Source: Ryuthela nishihirai
Lineage: Eukaryota; Arthropoda; Arachnida; Araneae; Heptathelidae
NCBI GenBank assembly: GCA_038380435.1
Contig: JAWZYU010000056.1
Location: 1,302,001 to 1,366,000 of the forward strand
Direction of reading: 5' to 3'
Length of the DNA: 64,000 bases
Position numbers and translations under genes: made by a program. The notes under the pieces were generated by a model, which did no database searches, was not told the DNA's origin, and saw nothing but the letters and a program-made list of their open reading frames with translations. The stretch's first letter is position 1. Every line of letters starts with the position of its first letter. Of the stretch, positions 42,573 to 54,732 are shown one piece after another.

Positions 42573-42879
42573 AAGATCTCCTCTAATTGATGATGTAAAT
42601 CATATCAACCTACTTCCTATGTAGGGAGTGTTCAGGCAATTTTCGTCACATGCGGCAAACACAAACCATATAGATGGAAAGTATTTCCTTATAAGTATTT
42701 TTCTTTTGGTATTTTTATTATGCAGAAGACATATTTATTGTTCATAAACACCAATCAATAAATGAAAAATGTGAAAGCATTGTTCCTGCTTTATTGCTTA
42801 CATGTAGAAGTAACACTAGTAACATCCTTTACAGCTTTACATGCATACATGTATGCATGTAAGCTGTGTAATGTGCCAG
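42573..42879. other. AT-rich DNA, nothing recognised
   Basis: A palindromic stretch ATGCATACATGTATGCAT lies at about 42840-42857. No other feature. Confidence 0.4.
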
Positions 42880-42999
42880 ACAGACTCGCTCCTCATACAG
42901 TCATGGGCTATGGAGGTCCAACCAGACTGTGTAATTTTCCTCTCAAGACGTGTCTCTTATGAGCTACAGCTAGAATTAGCCTAGATTTCGCCACTCTAG

Positions 43000-45220
43000 G
43001 CTAATTCTAGCAAGGTCCTTTTTAAAATTGTCTGCACATTACAACCTAGGTCTCCCCCTTTTTCTGATACCCTTAGGCACACTGTTCATAATTTTTGCCA
43101 ATCTACAGCTATGCATACGAGCAACATGGCCAAACCAATGCAGTCTCTCTCTGCACAATATGCTGCTTAAAGAAGGTTGATGACCCTTCTAACCTCAACA
43201 TTACTTACAAAGTCAAACCACCTAATGCCCAAGATACTGTGTAAGGATCTAGAATCAAAGGCATCAAGTTTCTTGTTATCCTGCTTACAAAGGGTCCATG
43301 TTCAACTACCATAACTAACCTTAGAAAGAACCAAACTATTATACAGTCAAATTTTAGTCTTTAGGTGTATACGCCTATTTCTCCACACTCTCCATAGATT
43401 CTTAAAAGTCCTGGCAGCAATCTCTATTCGTCTGTTATTCTCATGCTGCATCACCAGTATCTGTTACATTCCTCCCAACATAATTAAACTGAGACAATTT
43501 CTCAAGAGTGCAGACATTCAGATTAACTGAACCACAGCCTGCCTGACCAATTTTCATCACTTTAGTTTTCTCTCTGTTTATAACCAAACCTACCTACTAC
43601 CAGTCTCATCAACAGCTCGAATGAAAGAGTTCATCTCATCAACATCATTAGCCAAGAAGGCTAAATCATCTGCATAATCTAAATCAGAAATTTTGAAATC
43701 TCCAGACCATTTAAAGGCCAAAATCTTTCCCTTGCAAAGAATTTCACATAACGTAATCAATAACCAAAGAGAAAAAATGCATCCTTGTCTAACTCCACTA
43801 GCAATGCTACACCAATCGCTGCAAGACATAGCAACTCTCACAAATGACTCAGTGTTATTATAGAGAGCTCTCATATGGAATAACTAACTTATTAGGTATT
43901 CCATATGATCTAACAATCAACCACAAATTATGTCAATCAACAGAGTCAAAAGCCTTTTTGAAATCTATAAAGTTAGTAACCATAGGTTTCTGAAACTCTA
44001 AACATTTCTCAAGACTCTGCCTAAGTGAAAATATTTGATCAATACATCCCCTACCACTTCTGAAACCACACTGTTCATTACGCAAATGTTCATCAACCAA
44101 ATTCTTAATTCTATTAAATATAATCATGCAAAGAACTTTACCTACAACAGAAAGTAAACTAATTCCCCTATAATTATCACAAGAACTGCGATCACCTTTT
44201 TTAAAAATTGGGACAATGATAGCTCTAGTAAAATCCTTAGGAACAACACCTTTATCATAAAAAATATTCAAAATTTCAGTCACCCATGTTACAACACAAA
44301 TGTTCCCAGCTCTCTAAGCATTTCAGTGCTGATTTCATCCACCCCTGGGGATTTATGCAGATTTAATTTCGAGATAGCCATTGCGACTTCGGAATGTTAT
44401 ATAGAGCTATCATAAAAGCCAGTAATGCATCTATCCTCATTACAAACAATGGGAGTAGAAATAATCACATTATTTAGAACATCTCTGAAATGCTCAGCCC
44501 ACCTAGCCATCACAGAATCCTCACCTTCAACCACCTTGCCATATCTATCCGTCAATCCCTGTGTACCTGCCTGTTTCTTCCGACATAAAACATTAACAAT
44601 CTGGTAACAACCACCTGCTGTTGTGCTGTCTAATTGCTTCCTCTGCTTTGTCAGCCAAGCTATCAAGCCAAAGATTCTTATCAGCTGTTAATCCTTTACA
44701 CATTTATTAAGCTTATTGTAATACCTTCTGTTAGGGCTAGTAGGGTGTTGCTTCATATTAATCCTGCACTTCCACCTTTCATAAATAAGTTCCATAGCCT
44801 TATCACTCAAATAATTTTGTTCCCTTTTACCCAAAAGAGTACTGTTGGTCTCAAGAAAAGCCTGTTTAAACTGATCCCATGCTTTCTCAACTTCAGCAGT
44901 AAGCAAACCACGATTGTCATAATGACAAATAGCCTATCATGGCATGCTTTGGATATATCTGGATCTTTAAGACCTTCAAGTGTTGAAGGTAATTTTCTTA
45001 TTCTTAACCTTAGCACAACATTTCTTAAGCTTCAGCTGCAAGACATCCACCCCTGACTTTTGACCAGATAATGGTCAGACCCAATTTCGGCACTCCTGTA
45101 TAATCTGGTATTCCTAACTGAACTGGCCCATTTGTTGTTAATTAAAGCATAATCTATCATATTCCTGTGCAACCCATCAGGTGAAACCTATGTATATTTA
45201 TAAATGCCACAGTGTTTGAA
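43000..45220 (-). pseudogene. RTE copy E: linker, reverse transcriptase and C-terminus
   Basis: From 45056 downwards: YRSAEIGSDHYLVK (end of the endonuclease), TAEVEKAWDQFKQAFLETNS, GLTDRYGKVVEGEDSVMARW, then FTRAIIVPIFKKGDRSSCDN, GFRSGRGCIDQIFSLRQSLE and NFIDFKKAFDSVD (motif A) at about 43935. After a shift come GVRQGCIFSLW and DLDYADDLAFLAND (motif C) at about 43650. The last block, GIRWFDFVSNVE, lies at about 43200. The longest open piece is 44283-43933 (116 codons). It is inactive. Confidence 0.88.
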
Positions 45221-45221
45221 A

Positions 45222-45505
45222 TGGTTAATGTAGTTAATGTAGTTTATATTGATTGACAATTCTGTCCATTTTAACAAGCAATTGGTAGGGATCAGTGAAA
45301 TGGTTATGCAAATTAATTTGTGATTGACATTAAAAAGGGGGCTTCACTGTAAAGTCATTTTAAAAGAAGTACTTTTTTAATACATTTATTGTTGCACTCT
45401 TTTAAAAAAAAATATTCTGTTTTATTCATGATGTGTAGAATTTCAAAACAATTGTTATTTTTAAGTAATCGAATATGACTAGTAATAGTATGTGAAACTT
45501 GTTGT
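45222..45505. other. Unknown insert within RTE copy E
   Basis: The sequence begins with GTTAATGTAGTTAATGTAG (a short tandem repeat) and matches no other part of the window. Together with the adjacent SINE-B it separates two parts of the RTE that are contiguous in copy C. Confidence 0.5.
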
Positions 45506-45803
45506 TGTTTGGTTGTTTTACCTCTGAGTGGCACTTTTTTGCACACCCCGAAGGCTCAGAGAAGGTTGGGGGAGGGGACCCACTGGAACAGCTGTTGGGA
45601 GACATATGGTAGCCTCCTGTCAAGGCCATCCAGCGTGTTCTTTAATGTGCAGAGGGTATGGCTCTCCCACACATGGGGCCACAGCTTAACGTCCCATCCG
45701 ACAGACGGCGGCCTTTCCAAGCCCATTGGTGTCTCCTACTGACCATGGGCAGGGCAGGGAATTTTGCGGAGATAAATCTCTCCGACTGAGCCACCCCCGC
45801 CCC
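45506..45803 (-). mobile_element. SINE-B copy with a deleted tRNA centre
   Basis: The minus strand starts GGGGCGGGGGTGGCTCAGTC, then jumps from the A box to GAGATTTATCTCCGC, losing the B box and about 60 bases. The rest of the body and the 3' end (TTTTGCACACC, GAGGTAAAACAACC) are present. It has no clear target duplication because the 3' side joins the unknown insert. Confidence 0.88.
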
Positions 45804-45805
45804 TT

Positions 45806-46345
45806 AGTTAATCGTAAACCATTAAGTTTGTTTACCTGTAGGAGATGTTCCCCATTGCCATTGCAACTACCATTGCCAAAGGGACCTAAAACTGCTGCCC
45901 AAAGTTTCAGAGTCAGTACCAACTTTAGCATTGAAGTCGCCTAGCACAAGAGAAATATCTCCCTTCTTCACAGAATTCAAAATATCCAGAAGCTGGGTGT
46001 AAAACGTATCCTTCTTGTTCTCATCAGAGTCCTCTGTGGGGGAATAACAACAGATGACATTCAAGTCTTTAATTTTTGTTTTAATTTTTGCTGTAAGAAA
46101 CCTTTCATTAATGCACTCATATCCTAGAAGAGCATCACTAGCATATCTGCTGGGCAGCAGACCCACGCCTTGGTGATGCTTTCCATCCTCCCTCCCTGTA
46201 AAGAGAAATTTAAAGTTATTTTTAAGTATCTCACCTTTACCTGTCCATCTGGTCTCTTGCAAGCCTAGAATATCTTGGTTAGAGTGCTGGAATTCCTGCG
46301 TGAGGACATCACAAGAATAATCTCTATACAATGTCCTCACGTTCC
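45806..46345 (-). pseudogene. RTE copy E: N-terminal endonuclease part
   Basis: An open stretch of 157 codons (46340-45867) reads MRTLYRDYSCDVLTQEFQHS, DILGLQETRWTGKGEIL, YECINERFLTAKIKTKIKDL, NVICCYSPTEDSDENKKDTF and SLVLGDFNAKVGTDSETLGS. It contains the endonuclease Glu (QETRW) and Asp-Asn (GDFN) positions. It is cut before the YAPDGLH-type region by the 45.2-45.8 kb insertion. Confidence 0.88.
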
Positions 46346-47105
46346 ACGTTCGTGCAGACAGAAAATGATAGTAGGATGTTTAATGAAACTAGGTTTATTG
46401 AGATAGGTAGGGCCAACAATATCAAACAGCCCCCTGATCGCAGGCATGGGGCAAAGACCTGTTCCTCCTCCGATAAAGGCTGAAGTCACCAATGCTGTTA
46501 GGAACTTCAGGCACCACCTTTTCAAGTGGACTTTTTCAAGAGCCATATGGCCTGCCTGAGACACATTACTGCAGTTTAGGATTGACAATACCCAACTAGC
46601 TAAGTGAAGTTCAGGTACCTGTGATGGCCTCTGATTAGGATTATCCACCAGCTGATATAAGGTATCCCATGCCTCTGTTCACTTAGGGATGGCAACCCAG
46701 AAGCAAACAGAAAACACGGTGGCAGATTCTCCCTCAACATAGGCCCACCAGTGCAGCAAGTCCATGATCCATAATCGAACTCAAATCTGTAAACACGTCC
46801 AGTCTAGTAGGTATAAATGGTCAGCACCAGTACCCTGTGAAATTGAGCACTTCTCAGCAGGGTTGAAAAAAAAAAGAAAAAAAGTGGCCATAGATGACCA
46901 GATCAGTAGGCCATACTGAACTGGCAGCCCTCCCCTTCCGTTCCCTTCCAAAAGAGAATATATCTTTTGAAAGGTACTAACAGCCTGCACCTTGCAGAGG
47001 TGGGGTCAGACATTGGCACTAGACCTGTTTGGTTCTGTGCATCATCACTGGGGATTGGTAGACAGCTCTCCTTCCAGTTTATGCGTAGCTACCATTTACA
47101 GACCT

Positions 47106-47674
47106 TTATAGTTTTACTGCTATTAATCACAGCTGTTTGGTTTGTATATGAAAGGGAATCATGAAAAACAGTACAGATCAGTTTCCTTTATTTGGTTGCA
47201 TCAGTTCAGGAAGTTAAAATGTGATCAAGAAGATCAATTCTTAAAATTTCTTCATTAGTCACTTACCATGATTAAATGTAATGAAACGGCAAAGCATGTT
47301 CACCAAGTTTCTGCAGTGTGTACACTATAATTGGACATTTACTTTAATTGTGTATCATTTTCATTACTTTTTTAGTGTTTTCCAACAATGAATCTGTCTT
47401 CTGCATTATAAAAAAAAAGGAATTAGTAAATAATAAATACTTTATTATTTCCTATCAACTCATAATAAATTATCATTTTAATGATTTGCTAAAGTTGCAT
47501 TGCTCTATTCACTTTACTCATTCTTTACATCAGTGATCTGTTTCATTTAGGTGGATTTTTAATAATGAGGATAATGAATACCAAAAGCAAATTTCCCTAT
47601 AGGAATTATATGAAAAGCTTCTGCTTATACTCATTTGCTTATCAGCTCATAACAATTGCTAGAAATGTAGGGCC
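47106..47674. other. AT-rich DNA, nothing recognised
   Basis: No feature seen. Confidence 0.4.
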
Positions 47675-47869
47675 CCATAGGGTATAGTGACCATACGTCC
47701 CGCTTTTGGCGGGACAGTCCCGTTTTTTAACAATTTGTCCCGCGTCCAGTGGCGTTTTAAAAAAGTCCCGATTTTTGGAAAGAATGCACGACAAGCTAGG
47801 GAACGAAGCACAAGCTAGGGAAAACAACTTATGGAGACGAAAAAAAGAAATTAGCATTAGTAGAAGGAC

Positions 47870-49508
47870 TTATGTCTTTTCATGCTATTAATCACAGTCA
47901 TTCCTTCAGATCTATGGACTGTACATCACAAGTTGTCAAAAAGTTATTCAACAAAAAATTTGCCTGTGCTAGAACAAAATCCGAGGCAATTGTGTGTAAT
48001 GTGCTTTCCCCATATGCATTTTCAGAATTAAACAAAAATATAGAAAAAATTAATTTTATATCCATATATTCTGACGCATCTAATCATAAGGATATAAAGT
48101 TATTTCCAACCATTATTAGATTTTTTGATTCGGAAACTGGAATAAAAATTAGAATTTTAGATTTCGTTTCTTTGCCCGGTGAAACTTCTGAAATAATTTT
48201 CAGTTCCATTATTAATATTTTGGAAAAAAACAATTTAAAACATAAAATGATTGCATATTGTGCAGACAACACGAACGCAAATTTTGGAGGAAAAGCGAGA
48301 AGAGGTACAAATAATATTTTTTATAAATTGAACAAAAACCTTAATCAAAACATTATTGGTGTTGGTTGTGCAGCGCACATAATACATAACGCCATTCAAA
48401 CAGCTGCTAACTTGTGCCCGTAGATGTGGAAAACATTGTTATTAAAATATATTCTTATTTCTATATATACACTGTGCACGTTGAAATGCTTAAAGAATTT
48501 TGTGAAACTGCGGAAGTTGAATATCAGAAAATACTTGGATACAGTAAAACGCGCTGGTTAGCTCTTTTGCCAGCTATCAAAAGAATTTTGAAAATATACG
48601 ATCCTTTGAAATCCTACTTTCTATCGCAGGATAAATGTCCTAGAATTTTAGAAGAGTTTTTTGAAAAAGAATCTTCAAAAATTTGGCTAGAGTTTGTACA
48701 CAATCAAGCAGCTCTTTTTCAAAATGCTATAAAACTTATTGAAGGTGACAAAATTTCGGTAATCGAAGTAGCAAATGAAGTTAATAATTTAAAATTTCAG
48801 TGTCAAGAGCGGTTAGAAAATAATTTTCTTCCGTTAACTATCTGTAATAGTATAAGCCAGCTAGAAGAACAAGGTGCAATAAATAGTGCAGATATCATGA
48901 ATCTGCACGATTTATTGCACCTTGTTCTTCTAGCTGGCTTATACTATTACGGATAGTTAACGGAAATAGTAACTGCATAGATTATTAGAAGAGTTGACGG
49001 TACATTACAATGATATTGAACATTTTCATTGGGTTACATTAAATCAAGAACTTAATTGGAATGATGTGCATTCGATCATATTACTCATAATTTCCCATAC
49101 AGTAATATTTCCGAAAATGATCTTTTTAATGAGGTATCATTATTAAAAAAATATATTGATAAGGAAAAGGTTAAATCTTGGGCATCAGCAAAAATCACAA
49201 TAGAGAACAAATGGTTAGAAATATTTCACCATTTTGAAGCAAACCATGTTCCATACAATAATGCACAAAAAATTGTGGAATACGTGCTGTCCTTACCAGG
49301 AACTAATGCTGCGACTGAACGCGTTTTTTCTACTGTAAATAAAGTGTGGACATCAGAAAAATCGCAATTAAATGTTGAGACTTTGAAAGCCATTTTATGT
49401 GTGAAATATAATTTAACAAATTCTTGTGAAAAATTTCATGACATTTTAAACAACGACAGCAATCTACTAAAAAAAATTCACTCAAATGAGAAATATGCCA
49501 AAGAATAA
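47870..49508 (+). pseudogene. hAT transposase, degenerate (BED finger lost)
   Basis: The first open part, 47872-48423, has SMDCTSQVVKKLFNKKFACA, FISIYSDASNHKD (first catalytic Asp), KMIAYCADNTNANFGG (second Asp) and GVGCAAHIIHNAIQTA (the conserved C-x-x-H). A stop or shift at about 48421 follows. The second part, 48414-48956, has TAEVEYQKILGYSKTRWLAL. An inverted duplication then ends it. The C-terminal dimerisation block, LPGTNAATERVFSTVNKVWT, is at 49275-49508 in another frame. The N-terminal BED-type finger is not visible; only about 190 bases precede the first motif, so the element may be internally deleted. Confidence 0.88.
48829..48965. repeat. 65-bp inverted duplication inside the hAT transposase
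   Basis: 48829-48893 and about 48899-48965 are reverse complements with few mismatches (for example TTCCGTTAACTATC against GATAGTTAACGGAA, and CCAGCTAGAAGAACAAGGTG on the left arm against its complement on the right) around a loop ATCATGA. The right arm replaces transposase coding sequence. Confidence 0.92.
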
Positions 49509-49718
49509 AATAATACTATACATAATTTTTTAATGTATTATATTTGTAAATTGTACTTATGTTGAAATTTAAAAAAATATATTACAATACTATTTTTGCG
49601 TTCTATGAAAATTTTTGTTGCTCCATATAGACCAAATTTTTAATCAAGAACCCCCCCCCCCCCCGGTCAATGGTGTCCCGCTTTACCAATGTTAAAATCT
49701 GGTCACCAAACCATAGGG

Positions 49719-50390
49719 AGCAAATCTGCTGCAAGACAAACCCAAATCTTGAAGAATGTCTCCTAGTGCAGTCCGGAGGGAGGTGTTCAGTACAAATTTC
49801 GAAATATGGTTCTTTCATTGTTCTCACTAATCTGTAATAATTTTTTGGTGTTTAGAGTTGTTGCACCTTGTCTTTCAGCTTGTACCATGTTCATTTCTTG
49901 ATTGCTAAAAATGAATTATTTTTTCCTGTGTCTGCTCATCTAACAGACCTTGGATGTTTCCTGTATGTAGACAAAGATTTTTGCCATTTGGGTATTACAT
50001 TTAGCTTCAGTGGTAGGAAAATGTTATTTTGGTCATTTAGACCAATCTTTCTCAGCTTTCTTTTACAAAGTACCTGTTTTTAAAGAATTTTTTTTTTGAT
50101 ACCCCCAAGAACTAAAATTTTCAAACGAATTTTTCTATTATTACAACAAATTCGTTTAAACAAATCTAATCGTGCATGATTATTTTTGGATCTAAAAAGT
50201 GCTTAAAACAAAAATTTAAACATTTCAGTTGTGTTCATTTTCCAAGACTTCTCTTGCATACCCCTTAGGGTGCATGCATAATTAGTTCAGAAAAACTGTT
50301 TTAGACCCTATACCCACTGATGTTGGACATTTTTAACCATATTTTGGTTTCTGGTTTCCAGTCCAACCTGTAAAGTTTAGTAAAAAAAAA
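49719..50390. other. AT-rich DNA, nothing recognised
   Basis: No supported feature. Open frames here lack motifs. Confidence 0.4.
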
Positions 50391-50580
50391 AATAAATACC
50401 CCCTCAAGCAGCTGCTTGCCACAGAGTTCTGACAGGAGCCTGTCAGTTTATATGCCACAGTAGAAGATCTGAGAGGATGGCAGGACCTCAGCAAAAAACA
50501 ACACGAACATCCATGCCTTACCTGGGGCTCGAACCCAGGTCCCGTAGATCAGTAGCCAAGTGCGCTAACCACTTGGCCAG
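50391..50580 (-). mobile_element. SINE-A full-length copy
   Basis: The minus strand gives the head TGGCCAAGTGGTTAGCGCAC, the B box GGGTTCGAGCCC, the body (TTTTTGCTGAGGTCCTGCC, ACTGACAGGCTCCTGTCAGA) and the tail GCTGCTTGAGGGGGTATTTA. It is close to the 36.1 kb copy. Confidence 0.9.
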
Positions 50581-50729
50581 GAATGAACATTAAAAGTATG
50601 TTTTGTTTATTATGGATGCAGAAATTATATTGTCTGTTTCAAATGTATAAAAATATTAAAACAAAGTGTTCATCAATAATAAATGAACAGATTACCTGTT
50701 GATATATATATAATTCAAAATGGCTAAAT

Positions 50730-50835
50730 GATGGAGCTGGTGATAGCATAGTGGATAGAGCACCTGGCAAGTAACTTTTGAGGCTTGGTTTTGAATCCCA
50801 CTTGTTGGTGAACCTCATTTTTCCCACAAAAGTAT
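50730..50835 (+). mobile_element. Single tRNA-like unit related to the inverted elements
   Basis: GATAGCATAGTGGATAGAGC (A box) and GGTTTTGAATCCC (B box), in tRNA spacing, are followed by TTGTTGGTGAACCTCATTTT and TCCCACAAAAG, as in the 17.1 kb arms. There is no inverted partner. Confidence 0.55.
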
Positions 50836-50996
50836 TTCTCTGTGTTCATATTTTACTTTTTTGTTTATGCTTATATTTGCATGATCTTTCAAATTGAAAC
50901 AGAATTATGAAAAGTATTAAAAGAAAGTTATTATTTAGAACAAAGTCTTTTAAAGAAAGCTTAAAGTCAAAAATAAAATAAAACTGGGCCAAAGTT
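50836..50996. other. AT-rich DNA, nothing recognised
   Basis: No feature seen. Confidence 0.35.
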
Positions 50997-51076
50997 GGGT
51001 TGTTTTGCCTTTGAGAGTGATTTTTGTGAATACATTGAGTTAAAAGGCCAGGTTGTAAGATCTCAGGATTGAATTA
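50997..51076 (-). mobile_element. SINE-B 3' fragment, diverged
   Basis: TTGGGTTGTTTTGCCTTTGA and TTAAAAGGCCAGGTTGTAAG match the complement of the SINE-B 3' end. Only about 80 bases remain. Confidence 0.55.
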
Positions 51077-51210
51077 TCAAAAAAAATGTGGAAAATTATC
51101 ATTAGTATGATGTTGAACTGCCCCATACAGTGATGCATTCATGAACATCGCAGGGAAGGCTATCTTACAGCTCTATAATGTCCTCCTTATAAATAGAATG
51201 CCAAATAACA

Positions 51211-54200
51211 TGCACCAATCCCCTGTGATGATGCATAGAACCGGCCAGGCCTAGCACCTAATGTCCGACCCCGCCTTCTCGTGGTGCGGACCGTTAGTAC
51301 CTTTCAAAAGAGATACTCTCTTGTGGAAGTGAACGGAAGGGGAGGGCTGCCAGATTAGTGTGGCCTATTGATCTGGACAACTATGGCTACTTTTCTTTTT
51401 TTTTTCTACCCTGCTGAGGAGTGGTCAACCACACAGGGTCCTGGTGCTGACCATATAAACCTACTGGACTGGACAGATATATGGCTCTGAGCTTGATTAT
51501 GGATCCTGATTTTGCTGCACTGGTGGGCTTCTGTGGAGGGAAAATCTTCCGCTGTGTTTTCTGTTTGTTTGTGGGTTGACAGCCCCAAGTGAATAGATCC
51601 ACAGGATATGTTTATCAGCTGGTGGATAATCCTGAGCAGAAGTCATCGCAGGCACCTGAACTCTTTGCTTCTATTGGCATCGTCAAATTCTACATTGGAG
51701 GAAATCTTCCAGTGTAGATGGCTTCAGCCTTTAGTAGTGGGGGAATGGGTCTTTGCCCCATGTCTGCGATTAGGGGGCTGTTTGATATTGTCGGCATTCC
51801 CTCTCTCAATAAACATAGTTTCTTTAAACATCCCACTAACCATTTTCTCTCCATAGGTAGTTGGAATGTGAGGACTCTGCACAGAGCTTTTTCTCTTGAT
51901 GTCCTCACACAAGAATTCCACTGTTATAATTTAGATATTCTCGGCTTGCAAGAGACCAGATGGACAGATAAAGGTCAGATTCTTAAAAATAATCTTAAAT
52001 TTCTATTTTCAGGGAGGGACGACAATAAGCATCACCAAGGCACTAGCGATGCTCTTCTAGGATATGAGTGCATTAATGAAAGGTTTCTTACAGCAAAATT
52101 TCAGACAAGCGTTAAAGACTTGAATGTTATCTGCTGTTATGCCCCTACTGAGGATGCCGATGAGGATGAGAAGGATAGGTTTTATGAACAACTTCAGGAT
52201 ATTTTGAATTCTGTCAAGAAAGGAGATATTACCCTTGTTCTTGGTGACTTCAATGCCAAAGTTGGTACTGACTCTGACCTTTGGGGAGGAGTAATAGGCC
52301 CTTTTGGTATTGGTAGCTGCAATGGCAATGGGCAACGTCTCCTACAGGTAAGTAAACTCAATGGATTCAGAATAACTAACACTTATTACAAACACCGCGA
52401 CATACATAAGTACACATGGGTTTCACCTGATGGGCTGCATAAGAATATGATTGATTACATATTAATTAACAGCAAATGGGCTAGTTCTGTTAGGAATACC
52501 AGGGCATATAGAGGAGCTGAAATTGGATCTGACCATTACCTTGTTAAAAGTGTGTTGCAACTTAAACTTAAAAAGTGTTGTGCTAGGGTTAAAAAATTTG
52601 CTTTTAATACTGAAGCTCCGAAAGATCCAGTTATAGCCAAAGCTTACCATGATAGGTTACTTAGTCATTATGACAGTCATGGTTTGCTTACTACTGAAGT
52701 TGAGGAAGAATGGGATCATTTTAAACAGGCTTTTTTGGACACTAACAGTACTCTTTTAGGAAAAAAGGAGCAGAAGAGACAAAATTATCTGAGTGATAAG
52801 GCACTTGAGCTTATTTCGGAAAGAAAGAACTGCAGGAATGCCCTTAATCAATACCCTACTAGTCCTAATAGAAAGCATTACAGAGACCTTAATAAACTTG
52901 TAAAGGATCAGTTAGCTGCTGATAAGAATCTTTGGCTTGATGGTTTGGCTGACAAAGCCGAGGAAACAGTTAGACAGCACAACAGCAGAGAGCTGTACCA
53001 GATAGTTAATGTTTCGTGTGGTAGAAAACGGACAGGCATACAAGGATTGAAGGATAAACAAGGTAAGGTTATAGAAAGGGAGGATTTTGTCATGGCTAGG
53101 TGGGCTGAGCATTTCAGTGATGTTCTAAACAATGTAGTTAGTTCTACTCCCATTGTTTGCAATGATGATAGATGCATTGGTGGCTTTAATGTTGGCCCTA
53201 TAACACAATCTGAAATTATTTTGGCTGTTTCTAAACTTAAACTTCATAAATCCCCAGGGGTAGATGAAATTACTACGGAAATGCTTAGAGCTTAGAATAT
53301 TTCGGTTACCACTTGGATGACTGAAATTCTGAATATCTTTTATGATAAAGGCATGGTTCCTAAGGATTTTACCAGAGCTATTGTTATCCCTATTTTCAAA
53401 AAAGGTGATCGCAGTTCTTGTGATAACTATAGGGGTATCAGCCTACTCTCTGTTCCAGGTAAAGTTCTTTCCATGATTGTGCTTAATAGAATTAAGAATC
53501 TGGTTGACAGTCAATTGCATGATGAGCAATGTGGATTCAGAAGTGGTAGGGGATGTGTGGATCAGATATTTTCACTTAGGCAGATTCTTCAGAAATGTTT
53601 AGAGTTTCAGAAACCTTTGGTTGCTAGCTTTGTTGATTTCAAAAAGGCTTTCGACTCTGTTGATCGTCATAATTTGTGGTTGATTGTGAGATCATATGGT
53701 ATACCAGACAAGTTAGTTAACATTATGAAAGCTCTCTATAATAACACTGAGTCGTGTGTGAGAGTTGGTAAGGCTTGTAGCAATTGGTTTAGCATTACTT
53801 GTGGTGTTCGACAAGGGTGCATTTTGTCTCCTTTTCTCTTTAGCTTGGTTATTGATTATGTTATGCGAAATTCACTTCGAGGGAAAGATTTTGGCCTTAA
53901 ATGGGCTGGAGATACGAAAATTTCTGATTTAGATTATGCTGATGATTTAGCCCTTTTGGCAAATGATGTTGATGAGATGAACTCTTTCATTCGAGCTGTT
54001 GATGAGACTGGTAGTAGAGTAGGTTTGGTTATAAACAGAGAGAAAACTAAAGTGATGAAAATTGGTCAGGCAGGCTGTGATTCAGTTAATCTGAATGGTT
54101 GCAGTCTTGAGCAGGTGTCACAGTTTAATTATCTTGGGAGCTATGTAACAGATAATGGTGATGTGCGGCATGAGATTAACAGACGAATAGGGATTGCTGC

Positions 54201-54732
54201 CGGGACTTTTAAGAACCTATGGAGAGTGTGGAGAAATAGGCGTATACCTCTAAAGACTAAAATTAGACTGTATAATAGTTTGGTTCTTTCTAGGGTTAGT
54301 TATGGTAGTGAAACTTGGACACGTTGTAAACAGGATAACAGGAAACTAGATGCTTTTGATTCCAGATGCTTACGCAGTATCTTGGGCATTAGGTGGTTCA
54401 ACTTTGTAACTAATGATGAGATTAGGCAAAGGAGTTTGCAACCTCCTTTAAGCAGCATATTGTGCAGAGAGACTCCATTGGTTTGGCCATGTTGCCCGTA
54501 TGAATAATTATAGATTGGCGAATAGGGTTATGAACAGTGTGCCTAAAGGCCTCAGAAAGAAGGGGAGACCTAGGATGCGGTGGGCAGACAATGTCAAACA
54601 GGACCTTGTTAGAATTGGTGTGCAGTGGCCAGATGCAGTAGATGTAGCTCAGGATAGACTTGCTTGGAGAACTAAATTGCACGGTCTGGTTGGACCTCCG
54701 TAGCCCATGGCTGCTTGAGGATGATGATGATG
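51211..54732 (+). mobile_element. RTE LINE copy F, the best-preserved copy, GAT tail
   Basis: The element has a 0.5 kb leader (from GCACCAATCCCCTGTGATGA, missing about the first 45 bases), one long frame with endonuclease and reverse transcriptase, a short 3' UTR and a 3' end GCTTGAGGATGATGATGATG. A simple-repeat tail in place of poly(A) is typical of the RTE clade. The Tc1-like remnant starts immediately after the tail. Confidence 0.95.
51718..54703 (+). pseudogene. RTE polyprotein: AP-like endonuclease plus reverse transcriptase
   Basis: The reading frame runs from ATG 51718 to 54507 in one frame with a single stop (TAG 53293-53295). Copy G has Gly-Asn in place of the stop. A 2-base loss at about 54466 moves the last 70 codons to another frame (to 54703). 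Total about 990 codons, the usual RTE size. Endonuclease: SWNVRTLH (residue 48), LQETRW (77), GDFNAKVG (175), SDHYLVKS (271), so the catalytic Asn, Glu, Asp and His positions are present. RT: DFKKAFDSVD (639, motif A), GVRQGCILSP (696, motif B), YADDLALL (740, motif C). The C-terminus has CRSILGIRWFNF. The protein would nick target DNA and prime reverse transcription. The true start is uncertain because ATG 51718 is not conserved in copy G. Confidence 0.93.

Larger units (their letters stand above)
42880..47105 (-). mobile_element. RTE LINE copy E, near full length, split by an insertion
   Basis: The 5' end is at 47105 (GGTCTGTAAATGGTAGCTAC on the minus strand) and the 3' end at about 42880 (CCATGACTGTATGAGG). 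All regions of the family are present. The element is interrupted at 45222-45803 by about 285 bp of unknown sequence plus a truncated SINE-B, in the endonuclease region. It belongs with copies C and D (shared RT changes and 3' end). Confidence 0.92.
47675..49718 (+). mobile_element. hAT transposon, complete, with a perfect 8-bp target duplication
   Basis: CCATAGGG at 47675-47682 and 49711-49718 bounds a 2028-bp element. The ends read TATAGTGACCATACGTCCCG on the left and TTTGGTGACCAGATTTTAAC on the other strand at the right, an imperfect TIR around GTGACCA. Subterminal GTCCCG/CGGGAC repeats occur near both ends (47697-47780; 49672-49682). The transposase is on the plus strand. A 14-C run at 49651-49664 sits near the right end. 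Confidence 0.93.
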
